DNA from: Cellvibrionales bacterium UBA7375
GTDB lineage: Bacteria; Pseudomonadota; Gammaproteobacteria; Pseudomonadales; Porticoccaceae
Length of the DNA stretch: 16,643 bases
Direction of reading: 5' to 3'
Assembly: GCA_002469845.1 (NCBI GenBank)
Contig: DKNZ01000016.1
Location: 1 to 16,643, forward strand
In this document: positions 7,603 through 14,574 of the stretch, piece after piece
Numbering within the stretch: position 1 is the stretch's first letter
Layout: every line of letters begins with the position of its first letter
The notes under the pieces: generated by a model
Told to the model about the DNA's origin: nothing
Databases searched by the model: none
Seen by the model: the letters and a program-made list of their open reading frames with translations, nothing else
Position numbers and translations under genes: made by a program

Positions 7603-7722
7603 ATGCATCAACGACTCATCCTAATATTAACAGTATTTTTATTCTGCGGTTTAAGTGGCTGCGGTAATACGGGTGATCTATATTTACCTGAAGACACAAC
7701 AACCAGCCAAGATAAGGACTAA
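7603..7722 (+). CDS. lptM: Small LPS-assembly lipoprotein LptM (YifL/LppL type)
   Basis: A 39-residue lipoprotein. LptM assists oxidative maturation of the LptD/E translocon in the outer membrane. The peptide starts MHQRLILILT, has a hydrophobic signal segment to about residue 18 and a lipobox LSGC with the lipidated Cys20. It continues CGNTGDLYLPED, matching the family's GCGxxGxLYxP pattern. Gly at +2 does not signal inner-membrane retention, so outer-membrane sorting is expected. The family tail in E. coli is longer (total about 67 residues); here only about 10 polar residues follow LYLP. An AAGG ribosome site (7590-7593) lies 9 nt ahead of the ATG. The position directly upstream of lysA and divergent from cyaY matches lppL of Pseudomonas, which strongly supports the call despite the short length. 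Confidence 0.87.
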   Translation: MHQRLILILTVFLFCGLSGCGNTGDLYLPEDTTTSQDKD

Positions 7723-7730
7723 CAGCCATA

Positions 7731-8987
7731 ATGCATAGCTCAGTAACCACCAATGGCAACCAGCGAACCATGGAAGATGTCCCTCTTAGGGATATTATTC
7801 AAAAATATGGCAGTCCATGCTATGCCTACAGCAAGCAGGCAATCAGTGAAAATTTCTTAGCCTATCAACAAGCATTAAGCTCGCGGAATCATCTTATCTG
7901 TTATGCGGTAAAATCCAACTCTAATATAGCGGTATTACAAACACTAGCAAACTTAGGGGCTGGTTTTGATATTGTGTCTGTCGGCGAACTAGAACGGGTT
8001 CTGATGGCTGGAGGTGATCCGACTAAAGTCGTTTATTCTGGTGTTGCCAAAACTGCAGATGAAATGCGCCGTGCGCTAGAAGTAGGTATTCACTGCTTTA
8101 ATGTCGAATCTGAATCTGAATTAATACTGTTAAATAAAACAGCCGCAGAAACTAATCAAATGGCGCCGGTTTCATTGCGCGTCAATCCTGATGTAGACGC
8201 TAAAACTCACCCCTATATTTCTACCGGCCTTAAAGAGAATAAATTTGGTATAGATATAAGTCGAGCCTATGAGGTCTATCAGCAAGCAGCTAAGATGGAT
8301 CATATCAGTGTGGTTGGTGTCGATTGTCATATAGGCTCACAATTAACTGATATCAGTCCATTTATTGATGCTATGGGGCATTTGTTATTACTAGTTGATC
8401 GCTTAGCTGAGTCAGGTATTAACCTTAAGCATATTGATATTGGCGGTGGCTTGGGTGTTCGCTATCAAAACGAAACTGTACCGTCTTTAGCAAGCTATAT
8501 AGACGCTTTAGACCCATTACTTAAGGATCGATCAGAGACTTTAGTTATGGAACCTGGCCGGTCCATTACTGCCAATGCCGGCATCCTATTGACGCAAGTT
8601 CAAGTTATTAAAAAAAATGGCGACAAAAATTTTGCCGTCGTTGATGCGGCCATGAATGATATGTTGCGACCTGCCCTTTATGATGCTTGGATGGATATTA
8701 ACTCAGTTGAAATAACATCTGACATATTAAAATCAGACTACGACGTTGTTGGACCAGTATGTGAAACTGGAGACTTTCTAGCCAAAGACAGAACCCTTGC
8801 GATTAAAGAAGGTGATTATCTGTACCTGTCCTCAGCTGGAGCCTATGGTTTTAGTATGAGTTCCAATTACAATAGTCGCCCCAGAGTTGCCGAAGTAATG
8901 GTCGATGGCGATCAAACACACCTTATCAGAGCGCGCGAGACCATAGAGGATCTTGTGAGAGGTGAACAACTGGTTAAAGAGCAATAA
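7731..8987 (+). CDS. lysA: Diaminopimelate decarboxylase
   Basis: LysA decarboxylates meso-diaminopimelate to L-lysine, the last lysine step, with pyridoxal phosphate. The 418 residues fit the family. The alanine-racemase-like barrel carries the PLP lysine Lys61 in YAVKSNSN, His200 in VDCHIGSQ, the phosphate-binding GGGLG (238-242) and EPGR (274-277). The C-terminal beta domain has the active-site CETGD (344-348, Cys344 acting from the partner subunit) and AYGF with Tyr372. ATG 7731 lies 8 bp after the lptM stop, with AAGGA at 7714-7718 as a slightly distant ribosome site. The gene ends in TAATG, sharing bases with a discarded early start of dapF. DapF makes its substrate, so the two steps are co-expressed. 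Confidence 0.97.
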   Translation: MHSSVTTNGNQRTMEDVPLRDIIQKYGSPCYAYSKQAISENFLAYQQALSSRNHLICYAVKSNSNIAVLQTLANLGAGFDIVSVGELERVLMAGGDPTKVVYSGVAKTADEMRRALEVGIHCFNVESESELILLNKTAAETNQMAPVSLRVNPDVDAKTHPYISTGLKENKFGIDISRAYEVYQQAAKMDHISVVGVDCHIGSQLTDISPFIDAMGHLLLLVDRLAESGINLKHIDIGGGLGVRYQNETVPSLASYIDALDPLLKDRSETLVMEPGRSITANAGILLTQVQVIKKNGDKNFAVVDAAMNDMLRPALYDAWMDINSVEITSDILKSDYDVVGPVCETGDFLAKDRTLAIKEGDYLYLSSAGAYGFSMSSNYNSRPRVAEVMVDGDQTHLIRARETIEDLVRGEQLVKEQ

Positions 8988-8988
8988 T

Positions 8989-8992
8989 GGAG
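8989..8992 (+). promoter_or_regulatory. Ribosome binding site that fixes the dapF start
   Basis: GGAG lies 9 nt before ATG 9002-9004 and just after the lysA stop. The ATG at 8987-8989 overlaps this site and would add five residues absent from the family. The second ATG is therefore the real start. Confidence 0.6.
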
Positions 8993-9001
8993 CTCGCTGT
9001 A

Positions 9002-9832
9002 ATGTTGATAAAATTTACCAAAATGCATGGTCTTGGCAATGATTTCGTAGTCATTGATGCCGTGCGTCAGCATATTAACCTCACTACCAAAGCCATTAAA
9101 AAAATGGCAGACCGCAATGTGGGAATTGGCTGCGATCAAGTACTCATTCTTGAACCACCCGCCGACAAAAATAGTGATTTTAATTATCGCATCTTTAACT
9201 GTGATGGAACTGAAGTTGAGCAGTGCGGCAATGGCGCTCGCTGTATGGGTCGTTATATTGCAGATCAGCAATTATCAGGCAAACAAACGGTACTATTACA
9301 GACCAAAAATCGTGTAATGGAAGTCAGCATCAAGCCTAAAAATCTGGTTACAGCTAATATGGGCGCACCCATATTTACGCCAGCAGAAATTCCCTTTATC
9401 TCAAATCAAGAAGAAAAATTATACCCTATTGAAACTGATACTGAGCGCTATGAAATCGCTGCTGTTTCAGTAGGAAATCCCCATGCAGTCATACAGGTAA
9501 AGGATATCGAAACTACTGCAGTGAATGATATTGGCCCTCAAATTCAAGCTCACAATCAATTTCCCGAGAGCGTTAATGTTGGCTTTATGCAAATTATCGA
9601 CCGCCAAACTATTAAGTTGCGTGTGTATGAGCGCGGTGTGGGTGAAACTCAAGCCTGTGGCTCTGGTGCCTGTGCAGCGGCTGTAGCGGCTATTCAACAG
9701 AACTTGGTAGATTCCAAGGTAAAACTTGAATTAGTGGGAGGTGTACTATGGGTCGAATGGCAAGGTAAAGACCAGCCTATTTTAATGACAGGCCCTGCTG
9801 AAACAGTTTTTCATGGAAAAATAAAGCTATGA
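9002..9832 (+). CDS. dapF: Diaminopimelate epimerase
   Basis: DapF converts LL- to meso-diaminopimelate, for lysine and for peptidoglycan cross-links, by a cofactor-independent two-cysteine mechanism. The protein has 276 residues, the usual length. The N-terminus MLIKFTKMHGLGNDF is typical. The two catalytic cysteines are Cys75 in EVEQCGNGARC and Cys219 in TQACGSGACA, each in one half of the pseudo-symmetric fold. YERGVGET just before Cys219 is also diagnostic. The start was set by GGAG at 8989-8992. The stop overlaps the start of the DUF484 gene by 4 bp (ATGA), a sign of translational coupling. Confidence 0.97.
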   Translation: MLIKFTKMHGLGNDFVVIDAVRQHINLTTKAIKKMADRNVGIGCDQVLILEPPADKNSDFNYRIFNCDGTEVEQCGNGARCMGRYIADQQLSGKQTVLLQTKNRVMEVSIKPKNLVTANMGAPIFTPAEIPFISNQEEKLYPIETDTERYEIAAVSVGNPHAVIQVKDIETTAVNDIGPQIQAHNQFPESVNVGFMQIIDRQTIKLRVYERGVGETQACGSGACAAAVAAIQQNLVDSKVKLELVGGVLWVEWQGKDQPILMTGPAETVFHGKIKL

Positions 9833-10515
9833 CAGCTAAAAAAAATAATCTAAATGAACAATCGTTGGTTCGCGATTACCTGAGTCAGAATCCAGATTTT
9901 TTCGAACAAAACCCAGATGTTTTTGAAGCCCTCAACATTTCCCATAACAGTGGCAAAGCTATATCTCTAGTTGAGCGACAAATTGATCTAATGCGAGACC
10001 GCAATAAGGATATGGCTACTCAAATAGATCAGATGCAGACCACTGCAAAAGACAATGCATTACTGATGGAAAAAACCAAACGCCTAGTTTTAAATTTGGT
10101 TCAAGCAAAAGATTTAACCCAATTAATCAAAGCACTAAGTGTTAGCTTAAAAAGTGACTTTTCCACAGAATTTTTTAGTCTTACTCTTATTAATGACGAC
10201 ATCATTGCCGCAAAAACAGCCGCTAATTTCGTTTCTAAAGACGAGGCCAAATCAATTATTAATGACATACTAACTGCTCAAAAAGCCGTATGCGGCGCAA
10301 GAGAAGAAGAACTTTCTCTGTTATTTGGTAATCAAGCAAAAGACATAGGCTCTATATTAGCACTGCCACTTAAAAACAGTGTTACCTTTGGAGTGCTAGC
10401 TTTGGGACACAGAGATCCGAGTTTCTACTCACAGGAAATAGGCACAGTTTTTATTGATTATATTGGCGATCTACTCAACGAACTTATACCCAAATTTTTA
10501 ATATATAAAAACTAA
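9829..10515 (+). CDS. DUF484 family protein
   Basis: A 228-residue cytoplasmic protein of the DUF484 family; its biochemical role is not established. The N-terminal region has the family pattern VRDYLSQNPDFFEQNPDVFE (14-33), followed by a predicted coiled-coil helix (about 45-90, ERQIDLMRDRNKDM). A GAF-like sensory domain follows (about 90-225), with LALPLKNSVTFGVLALGHRD (177-196). No signal peptide or membrane segment is seen. It starts inside the end of dapF (ATGA overlap). In many gammaproteobacteria the same gene is followed by xerC, but here the operon stops and the last 4 bp overlap the end of rnr on the other strand. Family assignment is confident from the N-terminal pattern and the dapF neighbour. 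Confidence 0.88.
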   Translation: MTAKKNNLNEQSLVRDYLSQNPDFFEQNPDVFEALNISHNSGKAISLVERQIDLMRDRNKDMATQIDQMQTTAKDNALLMEKTKRLVLNLVQAKDLTQLIKALSVSLKSDFSTEFFSLTLINDDIIAAKTAANFVSKDEAKSIINDILTAQKAVCGAREEELSLLFGNQAKDIGSILALPLKNSVTFGVLALGHRDPSFYSQEIGTVFIDYIGDLLNELIPKFLIYKN

Positions 10516-12920
10516 CGTCTGGATTTACGCTTTCTTTTCGAGCCCGAACTTCCGGTTTTACCCTTCGCTTTAGAGCGGGAATTAGAGGTTTTTCTGCGAT
10601 CTGAATTTTTCGTTCTGGGCTTCTTCGATCGGTCCTCAGTTTTTCTAGTGGAAGTTCTTGGCTTTGCTGTATGTGATTGACTAGAACCTTTATCGATAAG
10701 CTCAAAGTCAATTTTTCTTTCTTCTAAATTAACCCGAACTACCTTGACCCGAACCTTTTGGCCCAATCTAAAGGCTCTACCCGTTCGCTCTCCCACCATT
10801 CGGTGCTGGGAGGCTTCATAATGATAGTAGTCTTTTGGCAAACCGGTGACATGAATTAAGCCCTCAACCATCAATTCATCTAACATAATAAATAGGCCAA
10901 AACCCGTGACCGCATTAACAACACCGGTATATTCCTCAGAAACCCGATCCAAAAGGAATTCACACTTTAACCAATTAACAACATCGCGTGTCGCCTCATC
11001 AGCGCGACGTTCTGTGACTGATAAATGCTCGCCGACCTCCTCTAGAGTATCCAACTCATAGGGGTAATAAGCAGCCTTATCAATATTAGATTGTTTTTTG
11101 GGTCTTCGAATATGAGACGATTTTTTACCACTTTTAATCAAACTGCGAATAGCACGATGAACCAATAGATCTGAATAGCGACGAATAGGCGAAGTAAAAT
11201 GTGTATAAGCATCAAATGCCAAACCAAAATGACCCAGGTTTTCACATTGATACACTGCTTGACTCATTGAGCGTAATAATACCGATTGTATAATCTGCGC
11301 ATCATCACGATGCTTGACGCCATTTAGTACCTGACGATAGTGCATTGGTTCTGGCTCGTTACCACCACCGAGCCCAATCCCAAGTTCACCCAGGAAATCC
11401 CGAACCGAAATTAAACGCTCCTCGCTTGGCCCCTCATGAACACGGTAAAGTGCCGGCAATTTAGACTGTTGCAAAAATTCTGCAGCGCATAGGTTAGCGC
11501 ACAACATACACTCTTCAATTAATCGGTGCGCATCGGTTCTATCCACTGGAATAATCTGACTAATTTTACGCTTACTATCAAACAATATTCGCGTTTCTTG
11601 AGTATCAAAATCTATAGCCCCTCGCTGATTTCGACATTTCTGTAGTCGTTGCGATAGACTTTTTAAGGCGTCTATTTGCGGTAATACTGCATTAAACTGC
11701 TCTCTCGCCGCGACAGGTTCAGTCTGATCTTGATCCGCTATCATCTGGGCAACCTGCGTATAGGTCATGCGCGCATGAGAATGCATTATCCCCTCATAAA
11801 ACTGATAATCTGTAATATCCCCCTGCTCACTGATTTGCATTTCGCATACCATACAAAAACGGTCTTCTGCGGGATTAAGTGAACAGAGGCCATTGGATAA
11901 TTTTTCCGGTAGCATTGGAACTACATGATTAGGAAAGTAGACCGAATTACCTCGCGAGAATGCTTCTTTATCTAACGCCGACCCCACAGTGACATAATGA
12001 GAAACATCGGCAATAGCTACAATTAGCTCCCATCCACCTTTTGGTTTGGGCCGGCAAAAGACCGCATCATCAAAATCACGAGCATCTTCACCATCAATGG
12101 TAATTAATGGAATAGACCTTATATCAACTCTTGAATCCGTATAAGTAATCTCAGAGGGGATCTCAGCAGTTTCAGCGACAATCTCATCAGTCCATTTAAA
12201 AGGGATGCCATAATTGCGAACTGCCATATCAATTTCAATACCAGGATCTAAATGCTCTCCTAAGACTTCAGACACAAAGCCAACAGGTAAACTATTCCGC
12301 GTAGGCGGCTCTAAAATATCAACCACCACAATCTGTCCTGGACTTGCTGGGCAAGGACGATCTCCAGAGATAAGAATATCCTGACTAATACGCGGATTAT
12401 CTGGCCTAACAAAGTTGATACCACTCTCGCGGAAATAACGCCCAACTAATTGTTGTGTAGCGCGCTCGACAATATCGACCAATGATCCTTCAGGTCGGCC
12501 ACGCCTATCCCATCCGGCCACTCTAACTAATACAATATCGCCATCAAAAACTCGACGCATTTGGGCGCTAGAAAGAAATATATCTTCGCCCTCTCCGCTT
12601 AGTGGCGAGACAAAACCAAAACCCTCCGAATGACCTATAACTCTACCTTTTATTAAATTCAATTTCTCTAAGGTGCCATATCCTCCACGGCGATTTCTTG
12701 CAAGCTGACCATCTCTTTCCATCGCATTTAGTCGTCGGCGCATGGCTTCAACTTGCTCAGGATCGGATAAATCTAATGCAATGCAAATAGCTTCATGGGT
12801 TAATGGGCCTACGCTGTGCTCAAGAAAATCGAGCATAAATTCGCGGCTAGGAATTGGATTTTGATATTTGGATGCCTCTCGACTAGCAAAGCTATCCTTT
12901 ATAGGTTTTTGTTTTTTCAT
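10512..12920 (-). CDS. rnr: Ribonuclease R, 3'-5' exoribonuclease
   Basis: RNase R degrades structured RNA from the 3' end, clears defective rRNA and works with tmRNA-SmpB in removing non-stop mRNA. The 802 residues compare with 813 in E. coli. Order of parts: winged-helix segment (about 25-85), two cold-shock-like OB domains (about 88-250) including GFGFVSP, and the RNB catalytic domain (about 260-590) with DGEDARDFDDAV. In that motif Asp276, Asp282, Asp284 and Asp285 are the expected metal ligands. HFTSPIRRYSDLLVHR (574-589), an S1 domain (about 663-742) and a Lys/Arg/Ser-rich tail (750-802) follow. The ATG at 12918-12920 lacks a clear Shine-Dalgarno. A TATAAA (12984-12989, minus) is a possible -10. 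rlmB, often next to rnr, is absent; the gene ends 4 bp inside the DUF484 gene. Confidence 0.97.
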   Translation of the reverse strand: MKKQKPIKDSFASREASKYQNPIPSREFMLDFLEHSVGPLTHEAICIALDLSDPEQVEAMRRRLNAMERDGQLARNRRGGYGTLEKLNLIKGRVIGHSEGFGFVSPLSGEGEDIFLSSAQMRRVFDGDIVLVRVAGWDRRGRPEGSLVDIVERATQQLVGRYFRESGINFVRPDNPRISQDILISGDRPCPASPGQIVVVDILEPPTRNSLPVGFVSEVLGEHLDPGIEIDMAVRNYGIPFKWTDEIVAETAEIPSEITYTDSRVDIRSIPLITIDGEDARDFDDAVFCRPKPKGGWELIVAIADVSHYVTVGSALDKEAFSRGNSVYFPNHVVPMLPEKLSNGLCSLNPAEDRFCMVCEMQISEQGDITDYQFYEGIMHSHARMTYTQVAQMIADQDQTEPVAAREQFNAVLPQIDALKSLSQRLQKCRNQRGAIDFDTQETRILFDSKRKISQIIPVDRTDAHRLIEECMLCANLCAAEFLQQSKLPALYRVHEGPSEERLISVRDFLGELGIGLGGGNEPEPMHYRQVLNGVKHRDDAQIIQSVLLRSMSQAVYQCENLGHFGLAFDAYTHFTSPIRRYSDLLVHRAIRSLIKSGKKSSHIRRPKKQSNIDKAAYYPYELDTLEEVGEHLSVTERRADEATRDVVNWLKCEFLLDRVSEEYTGVVNAVTGFGLFIMLDELMVEGLIHVTGLPKDYYHYEASQHRMVGERTGRAFRLGQKVRVKVVRVNLEERKIDFELIDKGSSQSHTAKPRTSTRKTEDRSKKPRTKNSDRRKTSNSRSKAKGKTGSSGSKRKRKSRR

Positions 12921-13007
12921 AAGTATCTATATTAAAATTTCTTACAGTCTATGACTTATACAACTCAGAGAAAAGAATTTCTTTTTATATCGCTGTTTTT
13001 GTTGAAT

Positions 13008-13034
13008 AAAAAAAACCTCGCGGGAGCGAGGTTT
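13008..13034 (-). terminator. Strong orphan intrinsic terminator upstream of rnr
   Basis: On the minus strand AAACCTCGC pairs with GCGAGGTTT around a TCCC loop, giving an 8-9 bp GC-rich stem, and is followed by eight T (13008-13015). The plus-strand reading has only three T, so the direction is minus. It lies about 87 nt ahead of the rnr start codon and about 330 nt after rplS, which has its own terminator. It must therefore end a transcript that starts in between, or act inside an rnr leader. Confidence 0.75.
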
Positions 13035-13220
13035 AAAGAGGGAGTAAATAACAAGACCAACCTGTATCATCTATGGTACATAGCAACTACCCTGTCGCCA
13101 AAAAAGGTGACCACCATGAAACAGCAGCCCAATACATCCATCGAACAAATTTGGTCGAAGGAGTGCAACTACAGAGACTTAACAATGGTGTATGGGTTTA
13201 TGCTTGCGAACCAATGTAAA
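13011..13220 (-). ncRNA. Predicted small RNA or attenuated rnr leader (unclassified)
   Basis: The feature is inferred from a promoter-like box and a terminator bracketing about 210 nt without a convincing minus-strand gene. The -10 TATAAT lies at 13227-13232, which would start transcription near 13220. The intrinsic terminator at 13008-13034 ends it. Inside are GTAGTTGC twice and several near-palindromes. I could not match it to 6S RNA, 4.5S RNA, RNase P RNA, tmRNA, a tRNA or a riboswitch I know. The longest ATG-led peptide noticed on this strand is 24 codons with no ribosome site. It could instead be the 5' leader of rnr, with the terminator as an attenuator 87 nt before the gene. Both ends are estimates. 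Confidence 0.35.
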
Positions 13221-13265
13221 TCTATAATTATACACAGGGCCGTAAAAACTAGACCTAGTATTTAG
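13116..13265 (+). CDS. Possible small protein, 49 residues, unrecognised
   Basis: A 49-codon ORF beginning MKQQPNTSIEQIWSKEC and ending TRPSI. AGGTGA (13105-13110) lies five bases before its ATG, a good ribosome binding site in a region where most starts lack one. The bidirectional hairpin at 13322-13354 could terminate its transcript. The frame stays open upstream to 12951, but that part crosses the terminator stem and looks non-coding. No clear plus-strand promoter is visible; the best -10 is TATCAT (13065-13070) without a -35. The peptide is polar with a short hydrophobic patch, two Cys and no signal peptide. It overlaps the predicted minus-strand RNA, so at most one of the two may be real, or they form an antisense pair. 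No family is recognised and chance is a fair explanation. Confidence 0.22.
   Translation: MKQQPNTSIEQIWSKECNYRDLTMVYGFMLANQCKSIIIHRAVKTRPSI
13227..13232 (-). promoter_or_regulatory. Consensus -10 box reading toward rnr
   Basis: TATAAT on the minus strand, within the palindrome TATAATTATA (13223-13232), so the plus strand carries the same hexamer. No good -35 lies 16-18 bp upstream. It falls about 95 bp past the rplS terminator, as expected for the start of a separate transcript. AT-rich palindromes of this kind also arise by chance. Confidence 0.33.
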
Positions 13266-13321
13266 TTGCTAGCTGAATTAATAATAGACCCAATCCACTG
13301 GGATTGCTTAGGAAAAAAGCC

Positions 13322-13354
13322 AAAAAAAAAACGACCCTTTGGGTCGCTTTTTTT
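13322..13354. terminator. Bidirectional intrinsic terminator after rplS
   Basis: CGACCC (13332-13337) and GGGTCG (13341-13346) form a stem with a 3-nt TTT/AAA loop. On the minus strand ten T follow (13322-13331); on the plus strand a C and seven T follow (13348-13354). It lies 6 bp past the rplS stop codon and so ends the rpsP-rimM-trmD-rplS transcript. It could also stop plus-strand transcription from the intergenic region. Confidence 0.85.
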
Positions 13355-13360
13355 GAATGC

Positions 13361-13720
13361 TTATTTAGCCAGCTTTTCTTTAATTCTTGCTGATCTTCCA
13401 GAACGATCTCGAAGATAATATAACTTAGCTCTTCGAACTGCACCGCGGCGCTTAACCTCAATACTGTCAACGAGCGGGCTATAGGTTTGGAAAGTACGCT
13501 CAACACCAATACCATTTGAAATTTTTCTTACGGTAAACGCTGAATTAAGTTGGCGGTTGCGCTTAGCTAGCACGACACCTTCAAAGGCCTGAAGACGCTC
13601 GCGACTGCCTTCTTTCACTTTTACTTTTACTGAAACTGTATCACCTGGCCCAAAGTCCGGTATTTTTTTCTCCATCTGCTCTGCTTCTAATGCAGCGATG
13701 ATAGGCATCTTATTTGACAT
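13361..13720 (-). CDS. rplS: 50S ribosomal protein L19
   Basis: L19 sits at the 30S-50S interface of the ribosome. The 119 residues match the usual 115-119. The start MSNKMPIIAALEAEQ, the beta segment GDTVSVKVKVKEG, QAFEGVVLAKRNR, FTVRKISNGIGVERTFQTYSP and the basic end VKRRGAVRRAKLYYLRDRSGRSARIKEKL are all characteristic. ATG 13718-13720 is chosen because AGGAG (13728-13732) lies 7 nt ahead; an earlier TTG at 13735 would add five unconserved residues and cover that site. It is the last gene of the trmD operon, 72 bp after trmD, and is followed by a strong terminator. Confidence 0.97.
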   Translation of the reverse strand: MSNKMPIIAALEAEQMEKKIPDFGPGDTVSVKVKVKEGSRERLQAFEGVVLAKRNRQLNSAFTVRKISNGIGVERTFQTYSPLVDSIEVKRRGAVRRAKLYYLRDRSGRSARIKEKLAK

Positions 13721-13792
13721 TTTTTTGCTCCTCAATTTACATTGGTTGGTGGCAAGCCACCTGATTTAGAGCTCTGTACAGAGAGGATGGCT

Positions 13793-14545
13793 CTATCCTT
13801 TGCCATCATCTGCCAGCGCATCACTCATTTCCTTGAGTAAGGCTAGCTGCTCAGTATTAAGCGCTAACCTGTCCAATAAATCTGGTCTTCTTTGTTGCGT
13901 TCTCAATAGCGACTGCTGTAGTCGCCACTGTCTTATTTTTTCATGGTTTCCAGATAACAAAACATCTGGGACCTTTAAATCTTGGTAATTGTCAGGTCGC
14001 GTATAATGCGGACAGTCTAAGAGACCCTCTGCAAATGAATCCTGACTTGCTGATTCACTATGACCTAAGGCCCCGGGAATCTGCCGTATCAATGCATCAA
14101 TTAAAACCATAGCGGGAATCTCACCGCCACTCAACACATAGTCGCCAATTGACCATTCCTGATCCACTTCTAGCTGAATCAATCGTTCATCAATACCTTC
14201 ATAACGACCCGCTATCAGAATAATCGATTGTTCAGCTGCCAAATTATTCACCGCAGCTTGCTGCAAAACCTTACCTTGAGGAGAGAGATAAACTACCAAC
14301 GGCTCTCCATCAATCCACTCTTTTGCGGCTTTTATTGCCCTGCGCAATGGCTCAATCAAAAGAACCATACCAGGACCACCGCCATAAGGGCGATCATCAA
14401 CTGTGGAGTGAGCGTCATCGGTAAAATCTCTTGGGTTAAAGCTAGAAATATCTAGTAACCCCTGACTTACCGCTCGACCACTGACACCATAATCAGTCAA
14501 TGCTTCAAACATCTCTGGAAACAGAGTAATCAACGCTATTTTCAT
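13793..14545 (-). CDS. trmD: tRNA (guanine-N1-)-methyltransferase TrmD
   Basis: TrmD makes m1G at position 37 next to the anticodon in tRNAs that read CNN codons, which prevents +1 frameshifts. It is a SPOUT methyltransferase with a trefoil knot and works as a dimer. The 250 residues from ATG 14543-14545 agree with the family (about 250-255). Key blocks are MKIALITLFPEMF (1-13), RPYGGGPGM (52-60), YLSPQGK (86-92), GRYEGIDERL (113-122), the knot IGDYVLSGGEIPAM (133-146), Arg154 and Asp169 (the expected catalytic residues), and LLSGNHEKIRQWR (196-208). A longer frame starting at 14593 would overlap rimM and add 16 unconserved residues. The spacer to rimM is 29 bp. Confidence 0.97.
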   Translation of the reverse strand: MKIALITLFPEMFEALTDYGVSGRAVSQGLLDISSFNPRDFTDDAHSTVDDRPYGGGPGMVLLIEPLRRAIKAAKEWIDGEPLVVYLSPQGKVLQQAAVNNLAAEQSIILIAGRYEGIDERLIQLEVDQEWSIGDYVLSGGEIPAMVLIDALIRQIPGALGHSESASQDSFAEGLLDCPHYTRPDNYQDLKVPDVLLSGNHEKIRQWRLQQSLLRTQQRRPDLLDRLALNTEQLALLKEMSDALADDGKG

Positions 14546-14574
14546 AACTAGACCCCGCCACCTGTTCCGATCAT

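Larger units (their letters stand above)
12921..13321. other. Long intergenic region between rnr and rplS
   Basis: About 400 bp with no recognisable protein family. It holds a minus-strand -10 box (13227-13232), a strong minus-strand terminator (13008-13034), a 49-codon plus-strand ORF, near-palindromes at 13064-13079 and 13141-13158, and three copies of a 7-mer: GCAACTA at 13083-13089 and 13165-13171, inverted at 13263-13269. A small inverted repeat, CAATCC/GGATTG, lies around 13291-13306. The adjoining genes do not explain these elements, apart from a leader for rnr in the part nearest 12920. Confidence 0.8.

Noticed and set aside
8912..9271. Open minus-strand frame of 119 codons across the lysA-dapF junction
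   Set aside because: It is antisense to conserved LysA and DapF sequence and has no family features.
10484..10711. Minus-strand 75-codon frame at the end of rnr
   Set aside because: It is an alternative frame of the Lys/Arg-rich RNase R tail, where low-complexity codons keep several frames open.
12951..13115. Upstream extension of the 49-codon ORF to 104 codons
   Set aside because: The extension reads through the rnr leader and the GC-rich terminator stem, has no ribosome site and looks non-coding. Only the part from 13116 was kept, at low confidence.
13088..13162. 24-codon peptide on the minus strand beginning MDVLGCC
   Set aside because: It has no ribosome binding site, is very short and lies inside the predicted structured RNA.
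13011..13220. 6S RNA, suggested by a TTCGCAAGC stretch near the start of the predicted RNA
   Set aside because: The 5' and 3' portions do not pair into the long closing stem and central bubble of 6S RNA, and no other 6S consensus was seen.
13291..13306. CAATCC/GGATTG hairpin as a second terminator
   Set aside because: No T run follows on either strand and the strong hairpin at 13322-13354 already serves rplS.
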